Positions 21,931 to 32,960 of a stretch of 64,000 nucleotides of DNA are shown here, in pieces. Position numbers and translations under genes: made by a program. Every line of letters starts with the position of its first letter. Position 1 is the first letter of the stretch. Below the pieces are notes generated by a model, which saw only the letters and a list, made by a program, of their open reading frames with translations, was not told the DNA's origin and did no database searches. Origin of the DNA: Todiramphus chloris collaris (taxonomy: Eukaryota; Chordata; Aves; Coraciiformes; Alcedinidae); assembly GCA_025345505.1 (NCBI GenBank), contig JANVCC010000174.1:5139914-5203913 (forward strand), given 5' to 3'.

Positions 21931-22689
21931 CACAGGGATCTGTCAGCCAGCCCAGGAAGTGTGGTGGGGGGTGGTGAGGGGCAGCCCCAAGCAAACCCTG
22001 GAGGGGCAGCTGGTCCAGGCCACCCACCTCTGGCGTCAGAGCAGGCTCCGAGGGGAGCATCCCCGACGGTGGGTATCACAGGGGGCTGCCAGCCTCTCTG
22101 CCAGCTACCTTGGGGAGCTGCTGTGATGATAATTATCTATAGTCATACTGTGGCTTTTTTTTGGTAATTGCTTCATTTTGCATGGAATTTAATTACAGGA
22201 ATCCACATGGGGAAATCGCTGCACGGTTTGATTTTATGTGGCTTGTTTGCCTCGCGGTGAAGCCGTAGCTGGGGAGGTGGGGCACAGGTGCCCCTCTCCT
22301 TTAGGCAGCCCTGAACAGCCCTGTCTGGCTGCTGGGAGGTGATGGGCACTGGGCTGCAGCAGAGCGGGCAGTGCGTGGTCCAGCCACGCTCGGGCATCCC
22401 GGCAGACGGGGGAGAACGCCGAAGAAGCTGTTCCTAACGGCAGCAAGTGGAAAAGATGACTCCTTAAAACGATCACAAATCATCTCCCAAGTGCCCTGTT
22501 AAGTGTTATTCCACCGCGGCTTTGCTGGGCAACATCTCTGCAGACGTCCGGAGGCATCCGGGGGAGCAGCACATTCAAACCCTGTCGCTGTCGCCTCGGA
22601 TGCTGATGAGCAGCTGCCTGGCTCTCGCCCCTCTTCACGTGCAGATAAAGGCTCCTCGCTTGATCTTTGACAGCAGGCAAAGCTTGGCA
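21931..22689. other. Spacer with an AT-rich patch at 22,120-22,250
   Basis: GC-rich except for 22,120-22,250, which carries GATAATTATC and GGAATTTAATTACAGG words and may be regulatory. No gene is seen. Confidence 0.42.
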
Positions 22690-23110
22690 GCAGCAGAATC
22701 CCCCCTTTAGGGGAGCAAAATAGCAACAAGAAAAAGATAACGCAATTCTCAGCTTCAACTGAAGATGAATCCTCCTTTCTGCTCATTATAAAATATCTAT
22801 TATCTCCCTTTATCTCCTAGCCAACAGTGTTATTTCAATTTAACAGTGTATGAGAAATGCAAGGAAATATAATAAAAGAGCCGTAGATGCACTATTTAAT
22901 GTCAGAATGACAGATGCTTCAATTAGGCAGACAGGGCTATTTCTCCCCAAAATAGATAAAGATGAAATTTTTATAAGATTGTGCTGTTTCTGTTTACGAT
23001 ACAGCACTGGTACAAGCTTTCATTACAATATAAATTAAAATAAAAGCTCCTATTTCAGTGGAAACCCAAACGGATTTGCCAATAATTTCACAAGTTGTCA
23101 AAGCAGTCGT
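22690..23110. promoter_or_regulatory. Long candidate conserved non-coding block
   Basis: More than 400 bases of AT-rich, non-repetitive DNA with many factor-like words: CTATTATCTCC, TTTCAATTTAACAG, GCACTATTTAATG, TTCAATTAGGC, AATAGATAAAGATG, TTACAATATAAATTAAAAT and TTGCCAATAATTTC. It is flanked by GC-rich DNA. By eye it is the longest and most uniform enhancer-like block here. Confidence 0.45.
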
Positions 23111-23879
23111 TTGCTCGGCGCACCGGGGCCGTGGGTAGCCGCCAGGGAGAGTCCTGCCGTGGCACTGCCACGCTGTCCCGGTGCCAGAGGGGATTCCTCC
23201 CACCCGTCCTCCACCCGTACGGCTGCGAGTGGTTCCCTCTGTAGCTCAGGTGGGTTTATGACCCCTTGGCCACCTCACCAGGCTGCAGCAGTGACCTTCC
23301 TGGAGCCGGTGGCGTGATGCCAGGGCTCTCTCCAGCACCTCCGGCGATTTGCTGCTCCGGGATGCACAGGGCTCCTGGCAAGCCCTTGAAATTTCGGAAG
23401 GTCTCATCTTTCTAGTGCTGCTAAATTCCAAGGCATATTTGTACAGTAAGTGGGTCAAGGAATAGTCAACAGAAAAGTTATGCCTGTGTTTACCCTGGAA
23501 TTATATATATAGTCTGAATTATGCATGAATTAAAAACAGTCCACACAAGGGATACAGTAAACACGCCGGCTTTGCCAGGGGGTTGGAGAAGGGGGATCAA
23601 GCAGGGGGATTGTGCTGGGAAGCTGCCCGCAGTGCTGGAGTCAGGGGTGGAGCAGTGCCACGGGGTACAGGTGCCATGCAGTGCCACGGGGTGCAGGTGC
23701 CATGCTGTGCCATGGGGCTCAAGGGACAGGTGCCACCGGGGCCAGAACTGACCTGGGCAAAGGGCTGCAGAGCACCCCAGCCCATGCGGCAGCTTCGTGC
23801 CTACCTTTGTACCCCCACAGCTGCACTTGTGTTGCTGAGTTTATTTATGGCTTGAGCCTGGCTTTGATTGTTTCCATCC
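23111..23879. other. Spacer with a short 26-bp tandem repeat
   Basis: GC-rich, with an AT-rich part near 23,400-23,560. A 26-base unit (GTGCCACGGGGTACAGGTGC plus six bases) occurs at 23,655 and 23,681, followed by a partial third copy. No gene is recognised. Confidence 0.5.
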
Positions 23880-24160
23880 TGTACGTTTCAGCCATTTAGC
23901 GTGTGTCTGATTTGTCACAGAGCACTGAGGATGTTTTGGTAACTGAGCGCTATAAACATTATTTATTATTATATTTCAGCCAAAACAAGCATTACTCTAC
24001 TTATTAATCACTTTTCAAATTCAAAGGAAACATCTGTGCAGATTTGCAATTAAGTGGGTTTATGGCTCGAGCAAGATTTCCCTAGAATTTCTATAAATAG
24101 GTCCAGTGTTTATTCCTCATTGTCTTAATATTTCTGACCAATAATAACCATGATGATGAC
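23880..24160. promoter_or_regulatory. AT-rich block upstream of a CpG island
   Basis: Contains ATTATTTATTATTATATTTC, TTATTAATCAC, GCAATTAAGTGGG and a TATA-like CTATAAATAGG at 24,091-24,101. A CCAAT word follows near 24,138. It directly abuts the CpG-rich stretch starting at about 24,165. Confidence 0.35.
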
Positions 24161-24164
24161 CCCT

Positions 24165-24500
24165 GCAGCCCGCGGTAACCCATCCGTCTCCCCGCGACCC
24201 GGGCGCGTCCCGCCGGGAGGATGCGGTGATGCGGAAGCGCTGCTGCCCCTCTCCAGAAGCTGGAGCTGCTCCGGCGGGCAAACTGCCGGCAGGACCAACC
24301 CTGTGCCCTGGAGCTTGGCTGGGTAAACCAGCCCGGTCCCTGCAGGCACGGCTGCCTTCTCCGCTGCTTCGCGGAGCATCGCCGCTGTTGCCCGACGGCT
24401 GCTGCTCCCCGGGAAAAGTGCCGCTGCGCTGCAGATCCTGAACGAGTGCCAAGCCCGGAGCCCCCCGCCCCACCGGCCGTGTCCGTGTGAAACTCTTCTC
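24165..24500. promoter_or_regulatory. CpG-island-like stretch
   Basis: I hand-counted about 35 CpGs in roughly 335 bases, close to the number expected from its GC content without CpG depletion. Surrounding DNA is CpG-poor. Such islands usually mark promoters or unmethylated regulatory sites. The TATA-like and CCAAT words lie 30-75 bases to the left. No exon or splice site of a known gene is recognisable, so a non-coding transcript start or an enhancer are both possible. Confidence 0.45.
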
Positions 24501-26162
24501 GCTCCTACCTGCCTCTGACTGAGCCCCCCTCGTCTCGCTCATCCATCGCAGCTTCAAGCCTCCTCTGCCCTGCTTTGCCAAGCGGCTTTCCACAGCCTTC
24601 AGGGTGCTCCGAGCTCCTGCTTCCCCTCACAACCATCGCTGTGTTCCTGCCAGAGCCTGGACCAGGCTCCCCGAAGCTCCACGTGCCATTTGCTACAAGA
24701 TGTGTATTTATAACCTGACAGCATCCTCGGGGACAAAAATCATAAATGAGGTGTTTCAACTCAGCAGTTTCCTGCAGTTCTCAAACTGAATAGATTTGTT
24801 GCTGATAAATATATTAATGCCATTAGCATTTCAGAGAACGACAGGATGATGGAGTGCAGGGCAGACCTCAGGACATCTAGATGGCTTAATTGCAAGGCCG
24901 TGACTTTTGATAGATGGCAACACGCTGCCTGCACTTGAGCAGCATGTAAACCCCCGCTCCTGGGTCAAGAATTCTTGTTCTTATCCCTACTCCAGCATGC
25001 AGGCAGCAGCTCATCCCAGCTCAGCTCATCCCAACTCAGCTCAGCTCCCTGACCGAGTGGCTGCTGCCATCCCACATCACTGGCAGTCACAGTCCTGGCC
25101 ACAGCCCCGACTTCATCTTCAAAACTTTGAAGTCTGGCAGCTGAGCTGCTCCTAAGGCCACTGGGAAACAAGGTCCATATTTCAATGATTTCTTCCATTT
25201 CACTTTGAGGTCTATAAATCACTGTCTTTTAGCAGGAATTTCCATATTCTGGCCGTGCTCTGCTCTGCCACTCATCCCCTCTGAGCCAGGCTCTAACCCG
25301 GTTTGCTACTCATGGATGCAAGTAACACATTTAACCTTTTTTATGAGGCATATTTATTGCTTTCAGGGGCTCCTCTTTCCAAATCCTCTGCAAACAGACA
25401 TTTGTCTTTGAGAGGTTTCCAGTGTTTCCAGTGCAAAGCCTGAAAGTCAGTACAGCTCACATCGGTTCACCTGCCAGACCCAGAATGGATTTAAGCCAAG
25501 CTCTGTTCCCCGTTTACGCTTTGAGCATCCCTGGCTGCCGCGCTCACCCGGGTTTATTGACTGCGGGGCAGGAGTGCGATTTATCCTCGCTGATCATCGG
25601 TTCAATTTGCCCAAGGGAACCACTTCTAGGGATGGTTGTAAGTGGGACTATAAACGTATTTCATACTCTTCTCCTGCAGTGAAGAGGTAAAATATAGAGT
25701 AGATGGCTATATTAGATCAGCTTCTGGCTATTCTCTCTAATATTTATTTCAGGAGTCCTGCGCAAAACCCACTTTGAGCGGGGAGGAGATAAACCTGCTC
25801 TTGGACTAATTGCAAATCACTTTTATCGTCAGAGGAGCCGTGCAAGGGAGACTTTGCTGAAACAACAGTGGGGTTAAGGTAGTGTTTGCAGAGTACACTG
25901 GGGAAACACAGCAAGGAGGGAGACTGAGCTCTCTGTAAACCTGGGGCTGAGCCATTCAGATGTCCTCCCTCACCTTGCAGCAGGAGAGGCTCCTCTCCCC
26001 CAGCTTCAGCCTCCCCACATGGTAGCTGGGAACTGGTTTTATACCATCTCTTAGAAGCAAAGTTGAAAAGATCCTTCTGTCCAGAGGAGCTCGTGTTCCT
26101 GATCTGGAGACATTGGCAGCTGCTGCCCCAGGCATTGGTGCCTCTCCTGGCACGTGGCTTGA
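24501..26162. other. Intergenic spacer
   Basis: Alternating GC-rich and AT-richer parts (24,700-24,870, 25,190-25,420 and 25,620-25,760). A 15-base unit AGCTCATCCCAGCTC is duplicated at 25,008 and 25,023. No gene is recognised. Confidence 0.42.
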
Positions 26163-26354
26163 GTGCAACCCCAGCATGCAGCTTGTGTGCAAGCCCAGCG
26201 TGCAGCTTGTGTGCAACCCTAGCGTGCAGCTCGTGTGCAAGCCCTGCGTGCAGCTTGTGTGCAACCCTAGCGTGCAGCTCGTGTGCAACCCTAGCGTGCA
26301 GCTTGTGTGCAAGCCCTGCGTGCAGCTCGTGTGCAAGCCCAGCGTGCAAGTTGC
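26163..26354. repeat. 24-bp minisatellite, eight units
   Basis: Eight units of exactly 24 bases start at 26,163, 26,187, 26,211, 26,235, 26,259, 26,283, 26,307 and 26,331. They fall into sequence subtypes, differing mainly as GTGCAACCCTAGC versus GTGCAAGCCCTGC and as CAGCTTGT versus CAGCTCGT, in a partly alternating order. The length is eight codons, so octapeptide-repeat ORFs are open on both strands (243 codons on the minus strand). No protein family matches. Confidence 0.97.
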
Positions 26355-26859
26355 GTGCGGTGGCAGCATGAGCAGGGTGCCCGTATGTGTCTGGAGCTGG
26401 AGGAGAAGCCGGAGCCACGCAGGTTCTGCTCTGTTTAGGATGCACGTTACTGCAGCCCTGCAGCTGGCAGCACACGCAGGGCAGAAGTCAGCCCTGCCAG
26501 GGGCCACTGGTGAAATGGGGAAGGGGTCCCTGTTGCGTTAGGAGTCGGGCTACTTACTGTCGTTATTTGCTTGCAGATCGTCTCTGCACGAAGTTCTGTT
26601 TCCTCCCAGGAGAGGGCAATAACACATGCATGCCGAGGCCATCCTGCCGGAAAGGCTCCTGGCTGATGATGGAGCCCAGAGGTACCTGTGGGAAGAGGGA
26701 GCAGGATGGGACCGTGCCGTCTGCTTGCCTGGCTCCTGCTGCGAGTCTGCAGCGTGCACCAGCGGCCCCGCTGCAGGCAAACCGATTTCAAAAACAAACC
26801 TTCACTTGTCTTCGATGGAGATGGCTAGAAAATCCCAGAATGTCTGTGCTTCATCAAAT
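26355..26859. other. GC-rich spacer
   Basis: Unrecognised DNA after the minisatellite. ORFs on both strands appear accidental. Confidence 0.45.
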
Positions 26860-27110
26860 CAGCTGAAATTAAAACAACTTATTCTCAGGCAATCATCCGT
26901 TTCCCAGATAGGCAGGGATGACGATTGCTGGCATCGGCCCAGCCCGCTGTTACCAACCAAGCCTTGAATTTGCAGCAGCGAGATCCGCTGTGAATTATTT
27001 GTGCAAAGCCGGAGGATTTCATCTCAGATGAGCTGCCAAAGTGGGAAGTTTTAATAAGTGAAATCCTCTAGCATAATTAACCAGCAAAGAGATCGGCCCT
27101 GGAAGGTTTA
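26860..27110. promoter_or_regulatory. Candidate conserved non-coding block
   Basis: Has GAAATTAAAACAAC, GTGAATTATTTG, GTTTTAATAAGTG and CATAATTAACC words, with CpGs and a CGATTGC word between them. Enhancer-like texture, not repeat-derived as far as I can see. Confidence 0.35.
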
Positions 27111-28219
27111 AGCACCACGGGCTTCTTGGTGCTGCAGAATGGGAGCTGGGACCACAATCGGTCCCTTGCCGGGAGGAGCTGGAGCCCTCCTGGCCCCCTG
27201 GCCCATCCGGGAATAACGCGCTCGCCTGATGCTGTCTGAAGGGCAGGGCTCTCCCAACAAACCGAGTAATTGAATTATCTGTAGGAGAACACGGGCAGAG
27301 GCCTGACCCATGACAAAATTCATTTCCCGTGGTGCACTTTGCATCCTCCTCCTGATTTCAAGGCTGGCAAGGGAGCCTCCCACCTGCCCACTTTTCTCTC
27401 TCAGATCTCTTCGAGAGCAGCACGAGCCTGGTGAAGATCCTTGGCACAAGCAAACCCCCCCCAAACCATTCCTCAGAGGCAGTGGGGTCCGTGCTCCACC
27501 TGAAAACGCTGGTTATCAGAAAGCCTTGATCAAAGTGCGCCTGGAACAGCCCTTCCAGAGCTGGTTTAATACAGAACGAGTTGGGAGTTGATGAAGAGGA
27601 GTCCTGCAAAATGCTCTGATTTGGGATGAGACTGTGTTTGGCTGCAGGCTCCCGCCAGCGCAGTTCACTGGCGTTCCTGACTGTCAGCTCCGTGCAATTC
27701 CCCAACAAGTGGAGTTTCTTAAAGACCCATAATAAAGCAATCATGTTGTCTTCTCTCCTCTGCTCTGGTGACAGTTTCCCCCTGACGCTGATGCTATTGG
27801 AAGCTATATTCATGTCACGTCAGGAGTACGGATCGGCTCTCCGGAGAGTCCTTCTTTACTGGGAACTGGCATCTCTGTCGTGTAGTCCGGAGAGAAATCA
27901 ATGGAGAAACTAGCGGGGGATCAGCAGATGAGGCTGATAGCTCTTTCCAGTTACACTGGCATGCCTCATTTTGGCTTCTTTAAGGGGAGAAATGGCAGAG
28001 GTGCAGAGGAGGCTGAAGGCGGAGAGGGCGTACAGGGCACCAGGGCTTCCCTGCTGTGGGGGGTCTGCTTTTTCCCAGCCCACCTTCTCCCTACCAGCAT
28101 TTCCCAGGCAGCTGCTTCCCCCAGGACTGCAGTGTATCCATCAGGAGGAAAGGTGTGCTTGGGGTGAATTTCTTCATGCTCAGCGAGTCTTTCTTGCAGC
28201 AAACAGCAAGAAGGGAAAT
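27111..28219. other. Intergenic spacer
   Basis: Mixed composition. A C9 run lies near 27,450. AT-richer text occurs at 27,240-27,350 and 27,700-27,780. No exon, RNA or repeat is recognised. Confidence 0.42.
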
Positions 28220-28435
28220 AGAAGAAAAATGTTCAGATTTTCTCCTCCATTGACACAGTTGAATATTAGCTCCTGATATATAAGACAAAGTGGGGATAAA
28301 AGGTCATGTTTCCATTAGATCTTCTTAATTGGGCTTTTTCCTGAAAGCACAAAATCAATATTTTCATCCACATGTACCCAATAAGCTATTTGGGTCTCCT
28401 TTAATAATGCAAATCTGGCCTTCGTGCGTGCAGAC
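28220..28435. promoter_or_regulatory. Candidate conserved non-coding block with POU octamer
   Basis: AT-rich, with GAATATTAGC, TCTTCTTAATTGGGC, ACAAAATCAATATTTTC and a perfect ATGCAAAT at 28,407-28,414. Ends at a GC-rich boundary. Confidence 0.38.
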
Positions 28436-28724
28436 GGATGGGGAACCGGCAGCTGCCTGCTGCGGGCAGGGTCCTGCTGGAGGCTAAGCTGAGGACATGC
28501 CCTTGCTGGGCACAGCCCACCACAGACTGGACAGATGCCACGTGCAAGCTGCTGCACGGGCTGCACCGTGCTGCAGGGATCGGGGCCGTGCCCGCCGTTG
28601 GGGGCCCAGCCAGACCCCGGTGGTGTGCGAATGATCAAAGGCTTCGGCGACACAGAAACAAAAAAGCCAATTCTGAGCCCAGCATCCTCAGTCAATATCT
28701 ACCAATTCCTAAGAAATTGCCCAC
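28436..28724. other. GC-rich spacer
   Basis: Short GC-rich interval between two AT-rich candidate blocks. Nothing recognisable. Confidence 0.4.
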
Positions 28725-28945
28725 CTTGAAGCAACTGAAGTGACAAAATAGAGCCGATTAGAAAAATTAAACTCAGATCAAGCTGGAAAAAAGTCCGCTC
28801 AGCTCACTGAAAACATCATCTGCTCTAATTGGAAGCTTTGTTTAATTTGGCTTTGAAATTGAATTCCTTTTCCTTCCCGGAGAACTGTTATTACCTTAAT
28901 TCTCTGCTTTGAATAAGACCATTTATATGGTCAAATACGACTGGT
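28725..28945. promoter_or_regulatory. Candidate conserved non-coding block
   Basis: AT-rich, with GAAAAATTAAACTC, TGCTCTAATTGG, TTGTTTAATTTGGC, TTATTACCTTAATTC and ATTTATATGG words. Enhancer-like texture. A GC/CpG-richer shoulder follows to about 29,040. Confidence 0.38.
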
Positions 28946-29240
28946 TTGCGGCACGGCAGGCGCGGCGAGGGGAGCAGCGATTGCCCTCTCCTGCGCTGGC
29001 TGGCGCTGGGCAAGCCGCGTTCGTCAGACGCCTGCATCGTTTCCTCACCCTTTTCATTTCGCCTTCGCCTGGTAATTACAATGTTCATGAAGAGGGTGAA
29101 ATACGAGTTTTAACTTCACACTCCTCCCAAGGGAGCCGCGGACACTTTTCACGCTCCCCGTTTGCAATCCAAGCAGCAGAAGGGGAGCAAGCTCCGGGAT
29201 GGGGGGGTTTGTTACCCAGGATGTCCTCGCGTGGGATGCT

Positions 29241-29376
29241 GCAGCCCGTGCCCTGCAGCCTATGCCCTGCAGCCCATGCCCTGCAGCCCGTGCCCTGCAG
29301 CCCGTGCCCTGCAGCTCATGCCCTGCAGCCTGTGCCCTGCAGCCTATGCCCTGCAGCCTGTGCCCTGCAGCCGCTG
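29241..29376. repeat. 14-bp minisatellite
   Basis: Nine 14-base units start at 29,241 and every 14 bases to 29,353, followed by a degenerate tenth. The consensus is GCAGCC(C/T)(G/A)TGCCCT, and each junction makes a CTGCAG. Variation is confined to two or three positions. It lies inside ORFs on both strands that I regard as accidental. Confidence 0.97.
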
Positions 29377-29529
29377 CTCCAGCTGGGCTCCGCTGGCTCC
29401 CCGGGGATAAGGAGCCTGTCCCAACGCACCCGTGGTTCGGGGTGCATGTGGCAAAGTGGGTTTTCCTGCCTCCGTACCAGCCCATTCCACCAATTTTAGC
29501 CAGCAATAGCGGGAAGACAACAGCGTAAT

Positions 29530-29815
29530 GAAAGCATTGCATCCCAATTTCCAAGTGTGGCCAACAAGATCAATCAGGCACTTTGGAAAAATCAAGAACT
29601 TTATCTCCAATCAGCCAGCTTTTATCTGCTTAGGAATAAACAAGGCTGAAGAAGCTTGCGGTAGCAACAGCTGCATCGTAAATAAGCCTGAAGCCAGACC
29701 CTTCTGCGCGAAGTAAATAATTGATCTCAGAAAAATTCTGCTTAGGCAAAGCCATTTCAATTACCTGGCAGATGACGATGGGTGCTGGGAGAGGTTAATG
29801 GCTCTGAAATATTTA
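29530..29815. promoter_or_regulatory. Candidate conserved non-coding block
   Basis: AT-rich with unusual word variety: CAAGATCAATCAGG, ACTTTATCTCCAATCAGCC, CTTTTATCTGC, CGTAAATAAGC, AAATAATTGATC and TTTCAATTACC. Two AATCAG/ATTGATC (TALE-like) words and two TTATCT (GATA) words occur. Strong enhancer-like texture. Confidence 0.42.
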
Positions 29816-32539
29816 AAGAGAAGATGTTTGCCTGGGCGCCCCGTAGTTTGTCTTTCATTTACCCAATACAGGGGGATTATTTGAGAAACTAAGCAGCAGG
29901 TAGGTGTGACCAGCCTGGACAGCTCCACCGTGATTTCGAGGGGCAGCTGGTTTTGGGGTGAAAGGCAGAGACAGCTCTCACCCACTGGTCACACCAGCTT
30001 CAGCTGTGACTTCCCGAGCTCCCCGAGCACATCAAGGCCGTGAGCTCTTCTGGGGGATTTATCTCTAGCGCAGCAGAGCCAGGCACTTTGTGGAGCCAGG
30101 CAGGTGAGACATAACAGGGAGTTACTGTAAGTGAGGAGCTGCTGTGCAGCGTGCCTGGGGGCACCGAAAACCCAGACATTGACTTTAGTGCTGTCGTATT
30201 TCTGCCTTGGCAGAGCAGCCTCGCGGTGCCTCCGGAGCCAGGCAGCAGGGAAGCCGCACGCTGCTGTCGAGCCTGGGTGCTCTCAGCATCTCTGGAACAG
30301 CCCTTCCGTGGGGTGCTGGGGACACCTCGGCTCGTTGAGTGTCCAAACCAAGACAGCTCGTTGCAGGATGTATTAAGGAAGTGCTAGGGGCTGTCTGTGA
30401 GTGCTGCTGCCTGTCTGGCCTCCAGCCCAGTTCCCAGGGTGAGCTGTGTCCCCGGGTGGATGCACGTGGGAGGGGAGCCCCCCGTGCCCAGCACCCCGTG
30501 CCCGGCGCTGCCGTACCGCTCGCCGTGTGCTATCAAAGGCTCCGTGTTGATCACCACGTTGGCCGCGCAGCGATCGGCTTTGGTTTTTTGAGAGCTTTGA
30601 TCATGATACCTCAGCGGTGGGAAGTGTGCTGTTCCCTTTGTTTCAGTTAACTTTCCTTTCTTCACTTTCATCCTCATAAATAATTTATTCTTGTTTGTTC
30701 TATTCACTTTCATATTTTTGTTTTTCTTCCCCATTAAAATTCTGCTTCAGTGGCTTGTGGAGAAACTTTGAAGGTCTCCCTCCCTGTTCTCAACCTTTCT
30801 GGGGAAACAAATTCCTAGCTGGTATGGTCACAGGGAGGGAGACTCTTAACCCCCTTGCTCCTGGCTGCTCTTTGCGAAGCCCCTTTCCCCACACACCAGC
30901 AGCAAGCACAGAGGGGAGACCTGGCGTGCTGGGCACCGGGCAGACGCACGGCTCAGGGCGGGGAGCTGACCATGGAGATGAAACTATTTCTGGCATTCTA
31001 ACACATTCTGCTTTGGATATGCTGGGTCAATAACAGCCTCCTCTAAGGAGGGATTGCTTCTCTGATGTTAAAAAGATTTTAAATTTTCAAAGCAGAGCAC
31101 AGATTCTGTGGACAAAAAGGCCCTTGTGCACGGCTGCTGAGAAGGTCTTTCAAAACCGCGGCGCTGCTTGTCCCTTGCTGTACCAGCTTTTCCTTCTCCT
31201 TTCCACGAAGCAGCTTCTTTAGCTATTTTCTTTTTTACAGAGCTCTATTTTTTCCCCCCTTCTGTCAATATCTTTTTCCCCATTGAAAGATGGATTTTGT
31301 CTTATTCATCCTTAAATGGTTCCTCCAAATACAAACAAGGTGCAGCTGCCCTTTGGCATCCTAGGGGCTGTGCCCACAGGGCTGCTGCCCTGTTTGGTAG
31401 CTCCACCTGTGCTCGCATTAGCATCCGGGTGGGTTGGTTTGAGAGCTGCTGGGATGGCAGCAGGTTTTCCCACTTTGGTGATCAGACCTCAGGCTTTAAA
31501 ACCCCCAGGGTGAGGGCAGCAGCCCCTCCCAGGTAGCTCTGCAGCCCTTCTGCTGTGCAGCGGGGCTGGAGGCTGGCTGAGCTCTGTCGATGCGCTTGGG
31601 GAGCAGGGGACCTGCACGGCGAGGAGAAGCTGGGCCGTGTACCCTCTCGGATAAGCAGGTCAGCTACAGCCTTTTACAATCATCAGAAAGGTAATTACTT
31701 GGAGGGGAAGTGAAATGCCTTCACATTAGCAGGTATCATTTGTTCTAGGGTAGCAAATTGTGCTGCTGCTGCTATTATTGCTTTGACAGCAGCACCCAGG
31801 GCCCTGTGGAGGAAGGAGGTGCTGCTCCCTGGCTTCACGAGCGTGCTGGCTCTTGTCTCCTCTGGTTACCATCAATATTTATAAGTGTATTGTGGAGAAC
31901 TGAGTGCACTTTTCAGTTTGTGTGCCACCTCCAGCTACCCAGTGCAAAAATGGGCAATTAACAGTTATCTAACGTGTCCATGACATGACTTACCCAGGAG
32001 GATGTGGGAGACCTCTTTAAGCTACTGTCCCTAATTCTGCTGCCCTCAGTCAAGGAAAGGACTGGTGAAAATTGACTGGGAGCGAGTCTCACCCCCTGCA
32101 CACCATGAAATCATGCCCGCGAGGCTGCCTCTGGGGAGATCTTGCTCTGATTGTAGCTCCTGTCTGAAATTTCTGGGTCAGGATTATTGATTGGGATCAT
32201 TAATCGGCCCAGCTTTGCCAGGGTTGGGGATGTGGGGCTCTGTGCTGCCGAGGTGCCTTCGTAGGCAGAACTCAGCAGCCTGCCAAGGCTGTGCTTCTGC
32301 TGCTTTATGGGTCTCCTGGAAGCTGCTGCTGCTGGGTTGCTGCTTTTTCTCTGTGACTCTTCCACTGCTTGTAAGCGCTGGGGTCAGGCTCCTTTCCTGG
32401 CCCCTGTGTGGCTGTGCCCGGGTCCCCAGCTGATGCCTGGGGGGTGAGTGGCCAGCACTGCTGGGGTTCTCGGGACTTCCTGGGGATGTGGAGAACTGGA
32501 CCGTGAATGTGAGCTGCTCTTCCTGCTGTGTGTGTGCAG
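29816..32539. other. Spacer with AT-rich islands
   Basis: GC-rich overall, with AT-richer parts at 30,540-30,790, 30,990-31,110, 31,180-31,320 and 31,660-31,980. None matches a repeat or exon I know. Individual parts could be regulatory. Confidence 0.4.
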
Positions 32540-32960
32540 GAGGTCTCGGTCTGCTGATCCTGAATAAAGCCGTTATGGTTTTACCTTCTCCCGCGGGAGA
32601 GAGGATGCAAACCCCACTTGTGACAGACGTGTTCATTTGTAGGGAAACTTCGTATCTAGGACTCTCATGGCAAATATATTTTGAGCTGAAGGGCTTACGG
32701 CAATAATAACCCTCAGATATGTCTCTCTCTTTACCACTGTGGGATTTATAACATCCAGAAAACAGTCAAGCCCCGGATAGCACCTTAACCAACACGCATT
32801 ATGTCAGTTCACACCATGTTACCCTCCCTGCATATTTTCCGTAGTAATCGGATTTGACTACTTCCCTGCAAATTGACAGAGCTCGCAGGTTGGCACATAG
32901 GCAGACACAGCTCTTTGAATTAAAAATAGTTCTCCGTGTCAGGGCTCATCTCTGTAATCA
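32540..32960. promoter_or_regulatory. Candidate conserved non-coding block
   Basis: Mixed AT-rich text with GAATAAAGCCGTTATGG, CAAATATATTTTGAGC, CAATAATAACC, CGTAGTAATCGG, CAAATTGACAGAGC and a TTGAATTAAAAATAG word. CpGs occur beside AT-rich words. Enhancer-like. Confidence 0.35.

Noticed and set aside
21638..22167. Overlapping ORFs with decapeptide repeats
   Set aside because: They come from the 30-bp minisatellite and are open on both strands, so they are not evidence of a protein.
25744..26475. 243-codon minus-strand ORF with octapeptide repeats
   Set aside because: The repeats are a direct result of the 24-bp minisatellite, which stays open in several frames. No gene structure surrounds it.
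28909..29499. 196-codon plus-strand ORF
   Set aside because: It depends on the 14-bp minisatellite for its length and shows no family signature.
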